A stretch of DNA of 32,805 nucleotides, from NCBI GenBank assembly GCA_021771575.1, contig JAETOX010000022.1:1-32805 (forward strand), given 5' to 3'. This DNA is from Bacteroides sp. (GTDB lineage: Bacteria > Bacteroidota > Bacteroidia > Bacteroidales > Marinifilaceae). The translations under genes and the position numbers were made by a program. The notes under the pieces were generated by a model. That model ran no database searches. It saw only the letters and a program-made list of their open reading frames with translations, and was not told where the DNA came from. This document shows positions 26,170 through 32,805 of this stretch, piece by piece. How positions within the stretch are numbered: the first letter of the stretch is position 1; the number at the start of each line of letters is the position of its first letter.

Positions 26170-26736
26170 TTAAAGCCCCAATAATACGGTAATAATAAAT
26201 AAATCTTTGAGTCGGACTTTCAACTGTTGACGCGAACGGGCTTTGTGGGTTTTGACGGTATTTATGGAAATATGAAGTATTTCGGCTATCTCCGTATTAT
26301 TTTTTCCTTCGAGATGCAGGAGAATTACTTTTCGCTGTTCTTCCGGTAAACGATCGATTTCTTGCATAACAAGCCGATAGACCTCCTCCTCTACCACCAT
26401 ATTGCAATAATCTTCTTCAGATTCGAGCATCCGATACTCATCGGAATATTTTTCCAGCATCTTCACACTCCGTAAATGATCGATACAGCGATGACGCACA
26501 GCCTGATAAAGATACATTTTCAGATGCAGTTCCGATTCTATGGTAGCACGCACTTTCCATAAATTGACAAAAACATTTTGAACAATATCCAATGCCACTT
26601 CCCTGTCGTGCGTCATTCGGTTCCCGAACAGACACAGCGCATCATAATACATATCGTAATAATGACGAAATGCCTCTTCTTTTCCCTGAATAAAAGAATT
26701 CAATATCGCTTGCCCCGTTAATATATCACGTCCCAT
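26170..26736 (-). CDS. ECF RNA polymerase sigma factor (FecI-like)
   Basis: An extracytoplasmic-function sigma-70 factor with region 2 (DREVALDIVQNVFVNLW, near 46-62) and region 4 (LPEEQRKVILLHLEG, then EIAEILHISINTVKTHKARS), the typical Bacteroidetes FecI-like form of 188 residues. It is released by the adjacent FecR when the SusC transporter is occupied and then directs transcription of the transporter operon. It ends with a short hydrophobic tail (DLFIITVLLGL), common in this subgroup. It lies 124 bases upstream of the fecR start, a loose spacing. Confidence 0.94.
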   Translation of the reverse strand: MGRDILTGQAILNSFIQGKEEAFRHYYDMYYDALCLFGNRMTHDREVALDIVQNVFVNLWKVRATIESELHLKMYLYQAVRHRCIDHLRSVKMLEKYSDEYRMLESEEDYCNMVVEEEVYRLVMQEIDRLPEEQRKVILLHLEGKNNTEIAEILHISINTVKTHKARSRQQLKVRLKDLFIITVLLGL

Positions 26737-26765
26737 TCCTATACAAAATGCTCCTCAAAATATTT

Positions 26766-26773
26766 CAAAAATA
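26766..26773 (-). promoter_or_regulatory. Bacteroidetes -7 element (TATTTTTG) for the FecI-like sigma gene
   Basis: An exact TAnnTTTG match on the minus strand, 30 bases before the sigma-factor ATG. The surrounding 148-base gap is very A/T rich, so a chance match is possible. It would mean the sigma gene is read by housekeeping sigma. Confidence 0.35.
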
Positions 26774-26884
26774 AAGAAAATATTCAAAATACATTCTATA
26801 CAAAAACGACATTTATTCTAAATTATGCAATCAATAGAAATTTTCATATTGACACAAGCGATTTAAACAAAAAACAGAACATTT

Positions 26885-27370
26885 TCAAACAACAGTTTTC
26901 ATCAGTTCCCGGATCATCTTACGCGAGAATTTTCCCTTAATGTGTAGCCATATTTGTTCCTGCCCCTCTTTTATCATCACTAAAAACTGGCGAACAACCT
27001 TTTGTTCTTCACGGGCATAAATCTTTATATTTTCTCCATTTTCGCTTATACTCAGCAATTCTTCCAACTCATTGTGTTCTATAAAAGCATCTACTTCCAC
27101 AGGTAAATGTTTGGCATCCTCACATACCAAAATGCGGCAAGAGGAACAATGTCATATCAAATCGCAAACCCCGTTTTCTTCTCCTCCAACAAACAAGGAA
27201 GCGACAAAACATCCGAAACCATTGATCTTACAGGTAAATACCCCTTCTACGTCTTTGTACTTTTTACATAAGTCGTCAAAATTCTTTACAGGCTGTGCTG
27301 CTGCCGGAAGGAAGAAAGCAGCCAACAAAACCACGATATAAATCCCCTTTTTCATACGTTTCATATTCAT
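26885..27370 (-). pseudogene. DUF4252-like secreted protein interrupted by an in-frame TGA
   Basis: Two halves lie in the same frame. The first (27370 to TGA at 27154-27152) has a signal peptide (MKKGIYIVVLLAAFFLPAAA from the internal Met at 27355) and ~45 mature residues. The second, to TAA at 26885, continues without any other stop or frame change. Together they make 161 sense codons plus one stop, the length and layout of the intact DUF4252 protein just upstream (shared pattern: signal peptide, KYKDVEGVFT opening, ENGENIKIYAREE middle strand, KFSRKMIRELMKTV end). The cause is a nonsense mutation, a base-call error, or, much less likely, recoding. It is the last gene of the operon and starts 14 bases after its homologue. 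Confidence 0.75.
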
Positions 27371-27384
27371 TATATTATTATGGT

Positions 27385-27900
27385 TTATCGGTTTTTCTCC
27401 CGGGAAGCATCTTTCACTTTATCCAGATATTCTATCCCATCGATCTGAACAGATTTAGCCAAACGGGATATCTTTTTCAAATCTATTTTGCCCGTAAAAT
27501 TCATCAGGACGAATTCATCGTTGTTCGAAACCAGAATCACCAATTCTGCGATATATCCTTTGTTTTCCCGAATATACATCCAGACCTCTTCCTGTTCCTC
27601 TTTTATGCTCATCAGTTCCTCATATCCCGTTTTTTTCTCTATCATCAATTTCACCTGAGCAAAATACTTACCGATTTCCTGATCGGCCACAATAATTTTC
27701 ATTCCCGTCAGATTCTGAATAATACCTTCTGTTTCTTCATCGGTAATATCCGCTATCAATTGAAACATTTTCGAACTGACATTTACCTGAGTAAAAACTC
27801 CCTGATCGTTTTGTTTATTCAAAAAATCGGTTACCAGATCCTGAGCCTTTCCACTCAATAGCAGGATGGTAAAACATAACATCATACCTAACTTTTTCAT
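27385..27900 (-). CDS. DUF4252 domain-containing secreted protein
   Basis: A 171-residue protein with signal peptide (MKKLGMMLCFTILLLSGKA, cut before Gln) and a single DUF4252 domain. Seen features are GVFTQVNVSSKMFQLIADI, the MKIIVAD strand and the ending INGKIDLKKI-type strand (residues FTGKIDLKKISRLAKSV). The domain is common in Bacteroidetes, usually next to an ECF sigma/anti-sigma pair as here, but has no known biochemical function. It should be periplasmic or envelope-associated. It starts 4 bases after the anti-sigma gene. Confidence 0.88.
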   Translation of the reverse strand: MKKLGMMLCFTILLLSGKAQDLVTDFLNKQNDQGVFTQVNVSSKMFQLIADITDEETEGIIQNLTGMKIIVADQEIGKYFAQVKLMIEKKTGYEELMSIKEEQEEVWMYIRENKGYIAELVILVSNNDEFVLMNFTGKIDLKKISRLAKSVQIDGIEYLDKVKDASREKNR

Positions 27901-27904
27901 AATC

Positions 27905-28375
27905 TTATTCTTTAATAAACCGAGTTATTTCCTTTACTTCGCTCATATTCTTTTCTACAATCTTTTGTCCTTGGTTCAGCTTCAACGCAACATAGCTCAA
28001 CGCCTGACGCACCTCGGTCAACGCCTGTTCCGGCGTTTGTTCTGTCAATATCACCGTTTGCTCCTGCTGTACGACAAACGCTCTCAAAGCTATCGATATG
28101 AGCACAACTGCTGCTATTCCGACTCCGATCCTCCGCCAGGAAACCACCGATGCCTGCTGCTGCCGTATTCGGTTCAAAATCTTCCGGTCAAAATCCTCAC
28201 TCAACCGAATCCGACGCTCTTCCTGCTGATAAACAAATAACTCCCGATATTTACGTAAATACAAAGGTAGCTCCTTCGTCTGCGTAAAATAAATCCGCAA
28301 TTTTTCTTCTTCGGCCGGTGTTGTCTCACACTGCCAATATTTTTCCAGCAAATTTTCTATTTCTCTAGAGTCCAT
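27905..28375 (-). CDS. Putative membrane-bound anti-sigma factor
   Basis: A 156-residue protein with an acidic, helical cytoplasmic part (MDSREIENLLEKYWQCETT, PAEEEKLRIYF), one membrane helix near 86-102 (IGVGIAAVVLISIALRAF) and a short periplasmic helical tail. This is the usual build of Bacteroidetes anti-sigma factors that follow an ECF sigma gene. Overlap of 11 bases with the sigma gene supports a stoichiometric pair. It is unrelated in architecture to FecR: there is no FecR or DUF4974 domain, so the signal must differ from the SusC-linked one. Confidence 0.8.
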   Translation of the reverse strand: MDSREIENLLEKYWQCETTPAEEEKLRIYFTQTKELPLYLRKYRELFVYQQEERRIRLSEDFDRKILNRIRQQQASVVSWRRIGVGIAAVVLISIALRAFVVQQEQTVILTEQTPEQALTEVRQALSYVALKLNQGQKIVEKNMSEVKEITRFIKE

Positions 28376-28865
28376 AGTTTTCCAATTTTAAACAGGATTC
28401 CCTGACTTTTTTCCGTGCCCGGAACAAATATACTTTCACTTGTTCTTCAGTTAGCCGGAGGGTTTCTGCAATTTCCGTATAACTCATTCCTTCAATATCC
28501 CTCAACTGCATAATATCGCGCTGCACTCCCGGAAGCCCGGCCATCAGCCGGTGCAACACGTTTAGTTTCTCCGCCTGAACCATATTTTCAAAAGGCCCGG
28601 CATACATTTCCTGGTCATATCCGACCATTAAAGAGATATTTCGGTTTTCCTTCAATTCCAGCCGGTTCAATGCCAGATTCCGGGTCATGGTATAGCAATA
28701 AGCTTCCGGATTAGTAACCTCTGGTAGTTCCCTCTTCCACACTTTCAACATGACTTCCTGAACGATATCTTCTGCTTCTTCCTTACTATGGATAATATGC
28801 CAGGCTATCCGGAATAACCTATCTTTTAAGGGAAGTATCAGAGATATAAATTCATTTTCTTTCAT
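28365..28865 (-). CDS. ECF RNA polymerase sigma factor (second system)
   Basis: A 166-residue sigma-70 factor of the extracytoplasmic type. Region 2 contains SKEEAEDIVQEVMLKVWKR (near 27-45) and YCYTMTRNLALNRL. Region 4 contains VQRDIMQLRDIEGMSYTEIAETLRL and the EEQVKVYLFRARKKVRE recognition helix area. It heads a minus-strand operon with its anti-sigma partner (11-base overlap) and two DUF4252 genes, a recurring Bacteroidetes arrangement that is probably autoregulated. No TAnnTTTG box was found upstream, in keeping with self-directed transcription. Confidence 0.92.
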   Translation of the reverse strand: MKENEFISLILPLKDRLFRIAWHIIHSKEEAEDIVQEVMLKVWKRELPEVTNPEAYCYTMTRNLALNRLELKENRNISLMVGYDQEMYAGPFENMVQAEKLNVLHRLMAGLPGVQRDIMQLRDIEGMSYTEIAETLRLTEEQVKVYLFRARKKVRESCLKLENYGL

Positions 28866-29041
28866 AGTTACAACTAAACTGACAATAATAAGACAGGCCA
28901 GCCAATGAAAAGTTACAACAAAAAAGAAAAAGTCCCGACATTTTCGACACTTTTGGCTTTTTTGATTCCTTCAACTAAAAATCCAACAAGATTTTCGGAG
29001 CCATTCGTACAAACGATACCCCCCATCTTATAAAAAAATAA

Positions 29042-29067
29042 TCCTGTGTAAATTACTCTACACAGGA
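29042..29067 (-). terminator. Rho-independent terminator of the dsbD-like gene
   Basis: A perfect 9-bp stem (29042-29050 with 29059-29067), 28 bases after the stop codon. On the minus strand it is followed at once by TTATTTTTTTA, a good U-tract. Confidence 0.75.
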
Positions 29068-29094
29068 CCATTTTTTATTTAGTAGGAGAAAGAA

Positions 29095-31113
29095 TTACTT
29101 ATTTCCTCTTTGCTTATATTCCTCCAACCCTTGTTTCAGGAATTCGACGAAAGCATCCTTATCGAGGTTGTGTCCCCGGGCGGGAGCTAAAACATGCTGT
29201 TGCAGATTGTTGTCGCGTCCTCCGCGGCTATCCAACAGAATGTAGTTCGGCTGAGCATTGGAATCGAATTTCTTAATCTGGAAATCGGCATTCTTTTTAC
29301 CTAAAGTTTTTTTCTTCTTACCGTCATATTCAGAAACATACCATTCGTTTTCGGGTAATGTTGTTTTGTCGTCCACATAAAGAGCAACAACCACAAAGTC
29401 ATTCTTCAACATTTGCATAACCCGGGGATCAGCCCATACCGTTTGTTCCATTTCACGGCAGTTTACACATCCGTGTCCGGTAAAGTCGATAAACAAAGGT
29501 TTATTCTGAGCCTGTGCACATTTTAAAGCTTGTTCGTAATCGAAATATCCGTCCAAACCGTGAGCCAGATGTAAGAAATCTGCATATTTCGGAGCTTCAC
29601 ATTCCGATGATTTGGCAGTACCCGATACAGCTACGCCATTTGCTGTGATTTGTTTTACATTTTCACGAACGATCCGGTTGATATCAAAGTCGATCGTTTC
29701 CTGCGGCGGGAAATAACCGGCCAAAGCCTTCAAAGGAGCACCGAACATACCGGGTATCAGGTATACCACAAAAGTAAAGGTTGCAATGATAAATGCCAAA
29801 CGAGGCACTCCGATATATTTTAGTTCACTATCGTGAGCAAATTTGATTTTGCCCATCAGATACAAGCCCTGAAGTGTGAAAATAGTTACCCAAATAGCGA
29901 TATAAATCTCGCGGTCCAGCAATCCCCAGTGGTAAGTTTGGTCGGCCACCATCAGGAATTTGAATCCCAATGCTACTTCTATAAATCCTAACACCACTTT
30001 TACAGCGTTCAACCAACCTCCTGATTTCGGCAAGTTGCTCAATTTAGAGGGGAAGAAAGCGAAGAAACCGAAAGGCAATGCCACGGCAACAGAGAATCCT
30101 AACATACCGATAATAGGCCGTAATACAGATCCCCGGGCAGCTTCTACCAACACAGTACCTACAATCGGAGCCGTACAGGAGAAAGATACCAATACCAGCG
30201 TAAACGCCATAAAGAAAGCTCCTACATAGCCACCTTTATCGGCCTGAGCATCCGATTTATTGACAATCCAGGAAGGTAATACGATTTCAAAAGCTCCAAA
30301 GAAAGAAGCGGCAAAAATCATAAAGATAACGAAGAAGAATACGTTAGGAATCCAGTTTGTACTCAACCAGTTGATAAAATCCGGCCCTAACAACATAGAA
30401 ATGATCAACCCCAAAGCTGTATAAATAGCAATGATCGACAAAGAGAAGAAAATCGCTTTTGCTTTTGCTTTTGCTTTGTTAGCATCTCCATGCATAAAGA
30501 AAGACACCGTCATCGGAATCATCGGGAACACACAAGGCATCACGACAGCAGCAAGACCGGCAGCAAATGCACCCCAGAAAAACAACCACATAGACTCGTC
30601 TTTCTGAGTTTCTTCTTTTGCCGGAGTAGCCTCCACTTTTTCTTTGGCAACAACCGGTTCACCCACTTTTATATCGAAACTCTCGTCGAACATCACGCAT
30701 TGTCCTTCACGACATACCTGATATTCTACCGTTCCATGTATAGAAGCCACCGACTGATCGACAATTTTTACTTTTTGAGTAATCACATACTCATTATCGA
30801 ACGACCAAACATCTACACCGAAAATATCATCATGTTCCTTTTTCGGTTCATTTTCAGTAGCTTTACCCAGTAACTCCACACCTTTTCCGCTTTCTTCAAA
30901 ATTCAGTGTAGTAGCCATCGGACCACCGGCAGGGGTATACATCGAATAAATATGCCAGCCCGGCTGCAATTGAGCCTTCAATACCAGTTCATATTCATTG
31001 TTTCCCAGACTTTTCTGAGAAAACGACCATCTTGCAGGATTCTCAACCTGAGCACTCACAGAGAATACTCCAATCAAGAATGTCAACAAAAAAGCAAACA
31101 ATCCTTTTTTCAT
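29095..31113 (-). CDS. DsbD-type transmembrane thiol:disulfide interchange protein
   Basis: DsbD carries electrons from cytoplasmic thioredoxin across the inner membrane to periplasmic thiol proteins. After the signal peptide (cut near SAQ, 20-22), the n-domain has CREGQC with Cys134/Cys139. The hydrophobic core (about 175-465, eight or so helices) holds the redox pair Cys194 (VMPCVFP) and Cys313 (SFSCTAP). The C-terminal thioredoxin domain has HGCVNC with Cys549/Cys552. All three cysteine pairs are therefore intact, and 672 residues is full length. It could supply reducing power to the TlpA-like lipoproteins encoded about 11 kb away; that link is inferred. Confidence 0.93.
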   Translation of the reverse strand: MKKGLFAFLLTFLIGVFSVSAQVENPARWSFSQKSLGNNEYELVLKAQLQPGWHIYSMYTPAGGPMATTLNFEESGKGVELLGKATENEPKKEHDDIFGVDVWSFDNEYVITQKVKIVDQSVASIHGTVEYQVCREGQCVMFDESFDIKVGEPVVAKEKVEATPAKEETQKDESMWLFFWGAFAAGLAAVVMPCVFPMIPMTVSFFMHGDANKAKAKAKAIFFSLSIIAIYTALGLIISMLLGPDFINWLSTNWIPNVFFFVIFMIFAASFFGAFEIVLPSWIVNKSDAQADKGGYVGAFFMAFTLVLVSFSCTAPIVGTVLVEAARGSVLRPIIGMLGFSVAVALPFGFFAFFPSKLSNLPKSGGWLNAVKVVLGFIEVALGFKFLMVADQTYHWGLLDREIYIAIWVTIFTLQGLYLMGKIKFAHDSELKYIGVPRLAFIIATFTFVVYLIPGMFGAPLKALAGYFPPQETIDFDINRIVRENVKQITANGVAVSGTAKSSECEAPKYADFLHLAHGLDGYFDYEQALKCAQAQNKPLFIDFTGHGCVNCREMEQTVWADPRVMQMLKNDFVVVALYVDDKTTLPENEWYVSEYDGKKKKTLGKKNADFQIKKFDSNAQPNYILLDSRGGRDNNLQQHVLAPARGHNLDKDAFVEFLKQGLEEYKQRGNK

Positions 31114-31188
31114 AAATTTTCAAGTGTATTATTAATAAATAGTCTAAATTTTATCGAGCTCTACACCATTCCCGTGTAAAATTGCACA

Positions 31189-31196
31189 CAAAAATA
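31189..31196 (-). promoter_or_regulatory. Bacteroidetes -7 element (TATTTTTG) for the dsbD-like gene
   Basis: An exact TAnnTTTG match on the minus strand, 76 bases before the ATG, in a 249-base gap that otherwise shows only A/T-rich sequence and a weak 6-bp hairpin (31321-31338) after the ribonuclease gene. Confidence 0.3.
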
Positions 31197-31362
31197 TTAT
31201 TAATTTTTTTTCACACCCGTTCCGTGAAAAAGTTTAACATATAATTAATGGCTCCGCAAACGTTTTTCAAGTTTATTTAAGAAGCAGAGGAAACTGTTCC
31301 GAAAATCAAGCAGAGTTCTCCCGAATTCCACCATTCGGACGGGCGTTATTCCCGAGCGTTTT

Positions 31363-32805
31363 TCAATTTTCCAGTTCCCGGTTATATCGGTTGTAGAAAT
31401 GATATTCGTAAATATAATAGGATGGAATATCGACCACCTTTAAAGAAATACGATACCGAAACGCCCATTTACGCCGCAATGAAAAAAATCCTTTTTTGAG
31501 ATAAGCACCAACAAAAGGATGTACTTTCAAAATAATACTTTTATTCTTTTTCTCGCAAACCTGATATTCCAGTTCATCTTCGATTTTATCAATCAGCAGG
31601 ATAGCAGCTTCGGCCTTACCGGTACCATGACAGACAGGACATAGCTCCGTTGTATCCACAGTCATCGCCGGCCGCACACGCTGACGGGTAATCTGCATCA
31701 AACCAAACTTACTCAGCGGCAAAATCGTATGCTTGGCCCGATCAATTTCCATGCACTCTTTCATTTTATCGAATAGTTTCTGGCGATTTTCCGCCTTTTG
31801 CATATCGATAAAATCGATGACGATAATTCCGCCCATATCCCGCAATTGCAATTGTCTGGCTACTTCTTCGGCCGCAGCTAGGTTGACTTCCAATGCATTG
31901 GTTTCCTGATCATCCCCCAACTTGGTCCGGTTACCACTATTCACATCGATAACATGGAAAGCTTCGGTGTGCTCGATAATCAGATAAGCTCCGTTTTTAA
32001 AAGACACTGTCTTTCCCAGTGAAGATTTGATCTGTTTGTCTACCCCGAAATGGTCCAGAATCGGTATTTCCGGAGAGACATATTTGACGATATCCTGTTT
32101 TTCCGGAGCGATAGTAGAGAGGAAATGCCGGATTTCTTTACTCAAAGTGATATCGTTTACATATACATTCTCAAAAGAAGGGTTGAGAATATCGCGAAGA
32201 ATTGCACTGGTACGATCAATTTCTCCCAGAATCAACTTTGGAGGTTCCATATCCCGGATATGTTTGAAAGCCGTCTCGAATCTCTCAACCAATTCTTTCA
32301 ATTCTGCATCAAACACAGCCACCTTCTTTCCTTCGGCCACAGTCCGCACGATCACCCCGTAATTTTTAGGCTTGATACTTTCTATCAGGCGTTTCAACCG
32401 TTTCCTCTCTTCTGGAGACTTTATTTTCTGAGATACCGAAACTTTGTCCGAAAAAGGCATCAATACCAGGTTACGTCCCGCAATACTTAATTCCGATGTC
32501 AGGCGGGGTCCCTTCGTAGAAATCGGCTCTTTAGCTACCTGAACAGCCACCCACTGTCCGACGGTCAGAATATCGGAGATTTTCCCGTTTTTACTGATTT
32601 CCGGTTCTAACTTCAGTTTAGATACCGGCATACCTTTCCGGGCAATACATTGTTTAATATAACTATCCAAAGAATGAAACTGCGGACTTAAATCCAGATA
32701 ATGCAAAAAAGCATCTTTCTCATACCCCACATTTACAAAAGCAGCATTTAATCCAGGCATAATTTTTTTCACTTTTCCCAGATAAATATCACCGACAGCA
32801 AACTG
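31363..32805 (-). CDS. rng: Ribonuclease G/E family endoribonuclease, 5' end cut by window edge
   Basis: The frame is open through the right edge; 480 codons are seen and perhaps 40-45 N-terminal residues are missing, since family members are near 520. An internal GTG at 32772 is not the start, because the conserved QFAVGDIYLGK lies upstream in frame and belongs to the S1-domain region. Hallmarks are MPGLNAAFVNVGYEKDAFLH (S1), the catalytic DVNSGNR and GGIIVIDFIDM with the metal-binding aspartates, and the zinc-link ELCPVCHGTGK. No long acidic C-terminal scaffold is present, so it is the RNase G-like short form, acting in rRNA maturation and mRNA decay. Confidence 0.93.
   Translation of the reverse strand, partial: QFAVGDIYLGKVKKIMPGLNAAFVNVGYEKDAFLHYLDLSPQFHSLDSYIKQCIARKGMPVSKLKLEPEISKNGKISDILTVGQWVAVQVAKEPISTKGPRLTSELSIAGRNLVLMPFSDKVSVSQKIKSPEERKRLKRLIESIKPKNYGVIVRTVAEGKKVAVFDAELKELVERFETAFKHIRDMEPPKLILGEIDRTSAILRDILNPSFENVYVNDITLSKEIRHFLSTIAPEKQDIVKYVSPEIPILDHFGVDKQIKSSLGKTVSFKNGAYLIIEHTEAFHVIDVNSGNRTKLGDDQETNALEVNLAAAEEVARQLQLRDMGGIIVIDFIDMQKAENRQKLFDKMKECMEIDRAKHTILPLSKFGLMQITRQRVRPAMTVDTTELCPVCHGTGKAEAAILLIDKIEDELEYQVCEKKNKSIILKVHPFVGAYLKKGFFSLRRKWAFRYRISLKVVDIPSYYIYEYHFYNRYNRELEN

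Noticed and set aside
27152-27154. TGA read as a selenocysteine codon
   Set aside because: DUF4252 is not a known selenoprotein family, no downstream SECIS-type hairpin was evident, and a nonsense change in a duplicated gene is the simpler explanation.

Overview
The window looks like a piece of a Bacteroidales chromosome, plausibly of the Odoribacter/Butyricimonas type. The grounds are a SusC/SusD pair under a FecI-type sigma factor and FecR anti-sigma factor, TlpA and FISUMP lipoproteins, DUF4252 proteins, lack of Shine-Dalgarno signals, and several TAnnTTTG promoter elements just upstream of genes. The genus is inference; the Bacteroidota assignment is firm.

Left part (1-7858): mostly housekeeping. 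A very large iron-sulfur flavoprotein runs off the left edge on the minus strand; it is a single-chain fusion of the parts that form HcnABC or amino-acid dehydrogenase complexes elsewhere. Next come a small lipocalin-like protein and mazG (minus), then phoH-purC (plus). purC faces the diadenylate cyclase gene cdaA across a perfect 15-bp terminator hairpin. A LolA-like chaperone is divergent from cdaA.

Accessory islet (7966-10746): five short, tightly packed plus-strand genes (DJ-1/PfpI, YciI, GNAT acetyltransferase, 4-OT-type tautomerase, membrane protein) are followed by about 780 bases of gene-poor sequence. That stretch has hairpins, a 49-codon orphan coding tail and a short direct repeat, and it ends in the terminator of ychF. 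It reads as cargo plus relic of a decayed insertion.

Middle (10747-12522): ychF and a DUF5715 lipoprotein with an intact M15-type zinc-peptidase ligand set.

PUL-like locus (12654-26736, all minus): transcription starts at the right with an ECF sigma factor and FecR, then SusC with an STN signalling domain, SusD, a metallopeptidase-family lipoprotein that lacks HExxH, a FISUMP lipoprotein, two tandem TlpA-like thioredoxin lipoproteins and a secreted M16 peptidase. No glycoside hydrolase is present. The natural reading is a sensed and regulated uptake system for a peptide or protein substrate, with disulfide reduction and proteolysis in the periplasm. Parts of it are far richer in G+C than the flanks.

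Right part (26885-32805): a second ECF sigma/anti-sigma pair drives two DUF4252 genes, the last of which is split by an in-frame TGA. Then come a DsbD-type transmembrane thiol:disulfide interchange protein and the 5'-truncated gene of a ribonuclease G/E family protein at the right edge.
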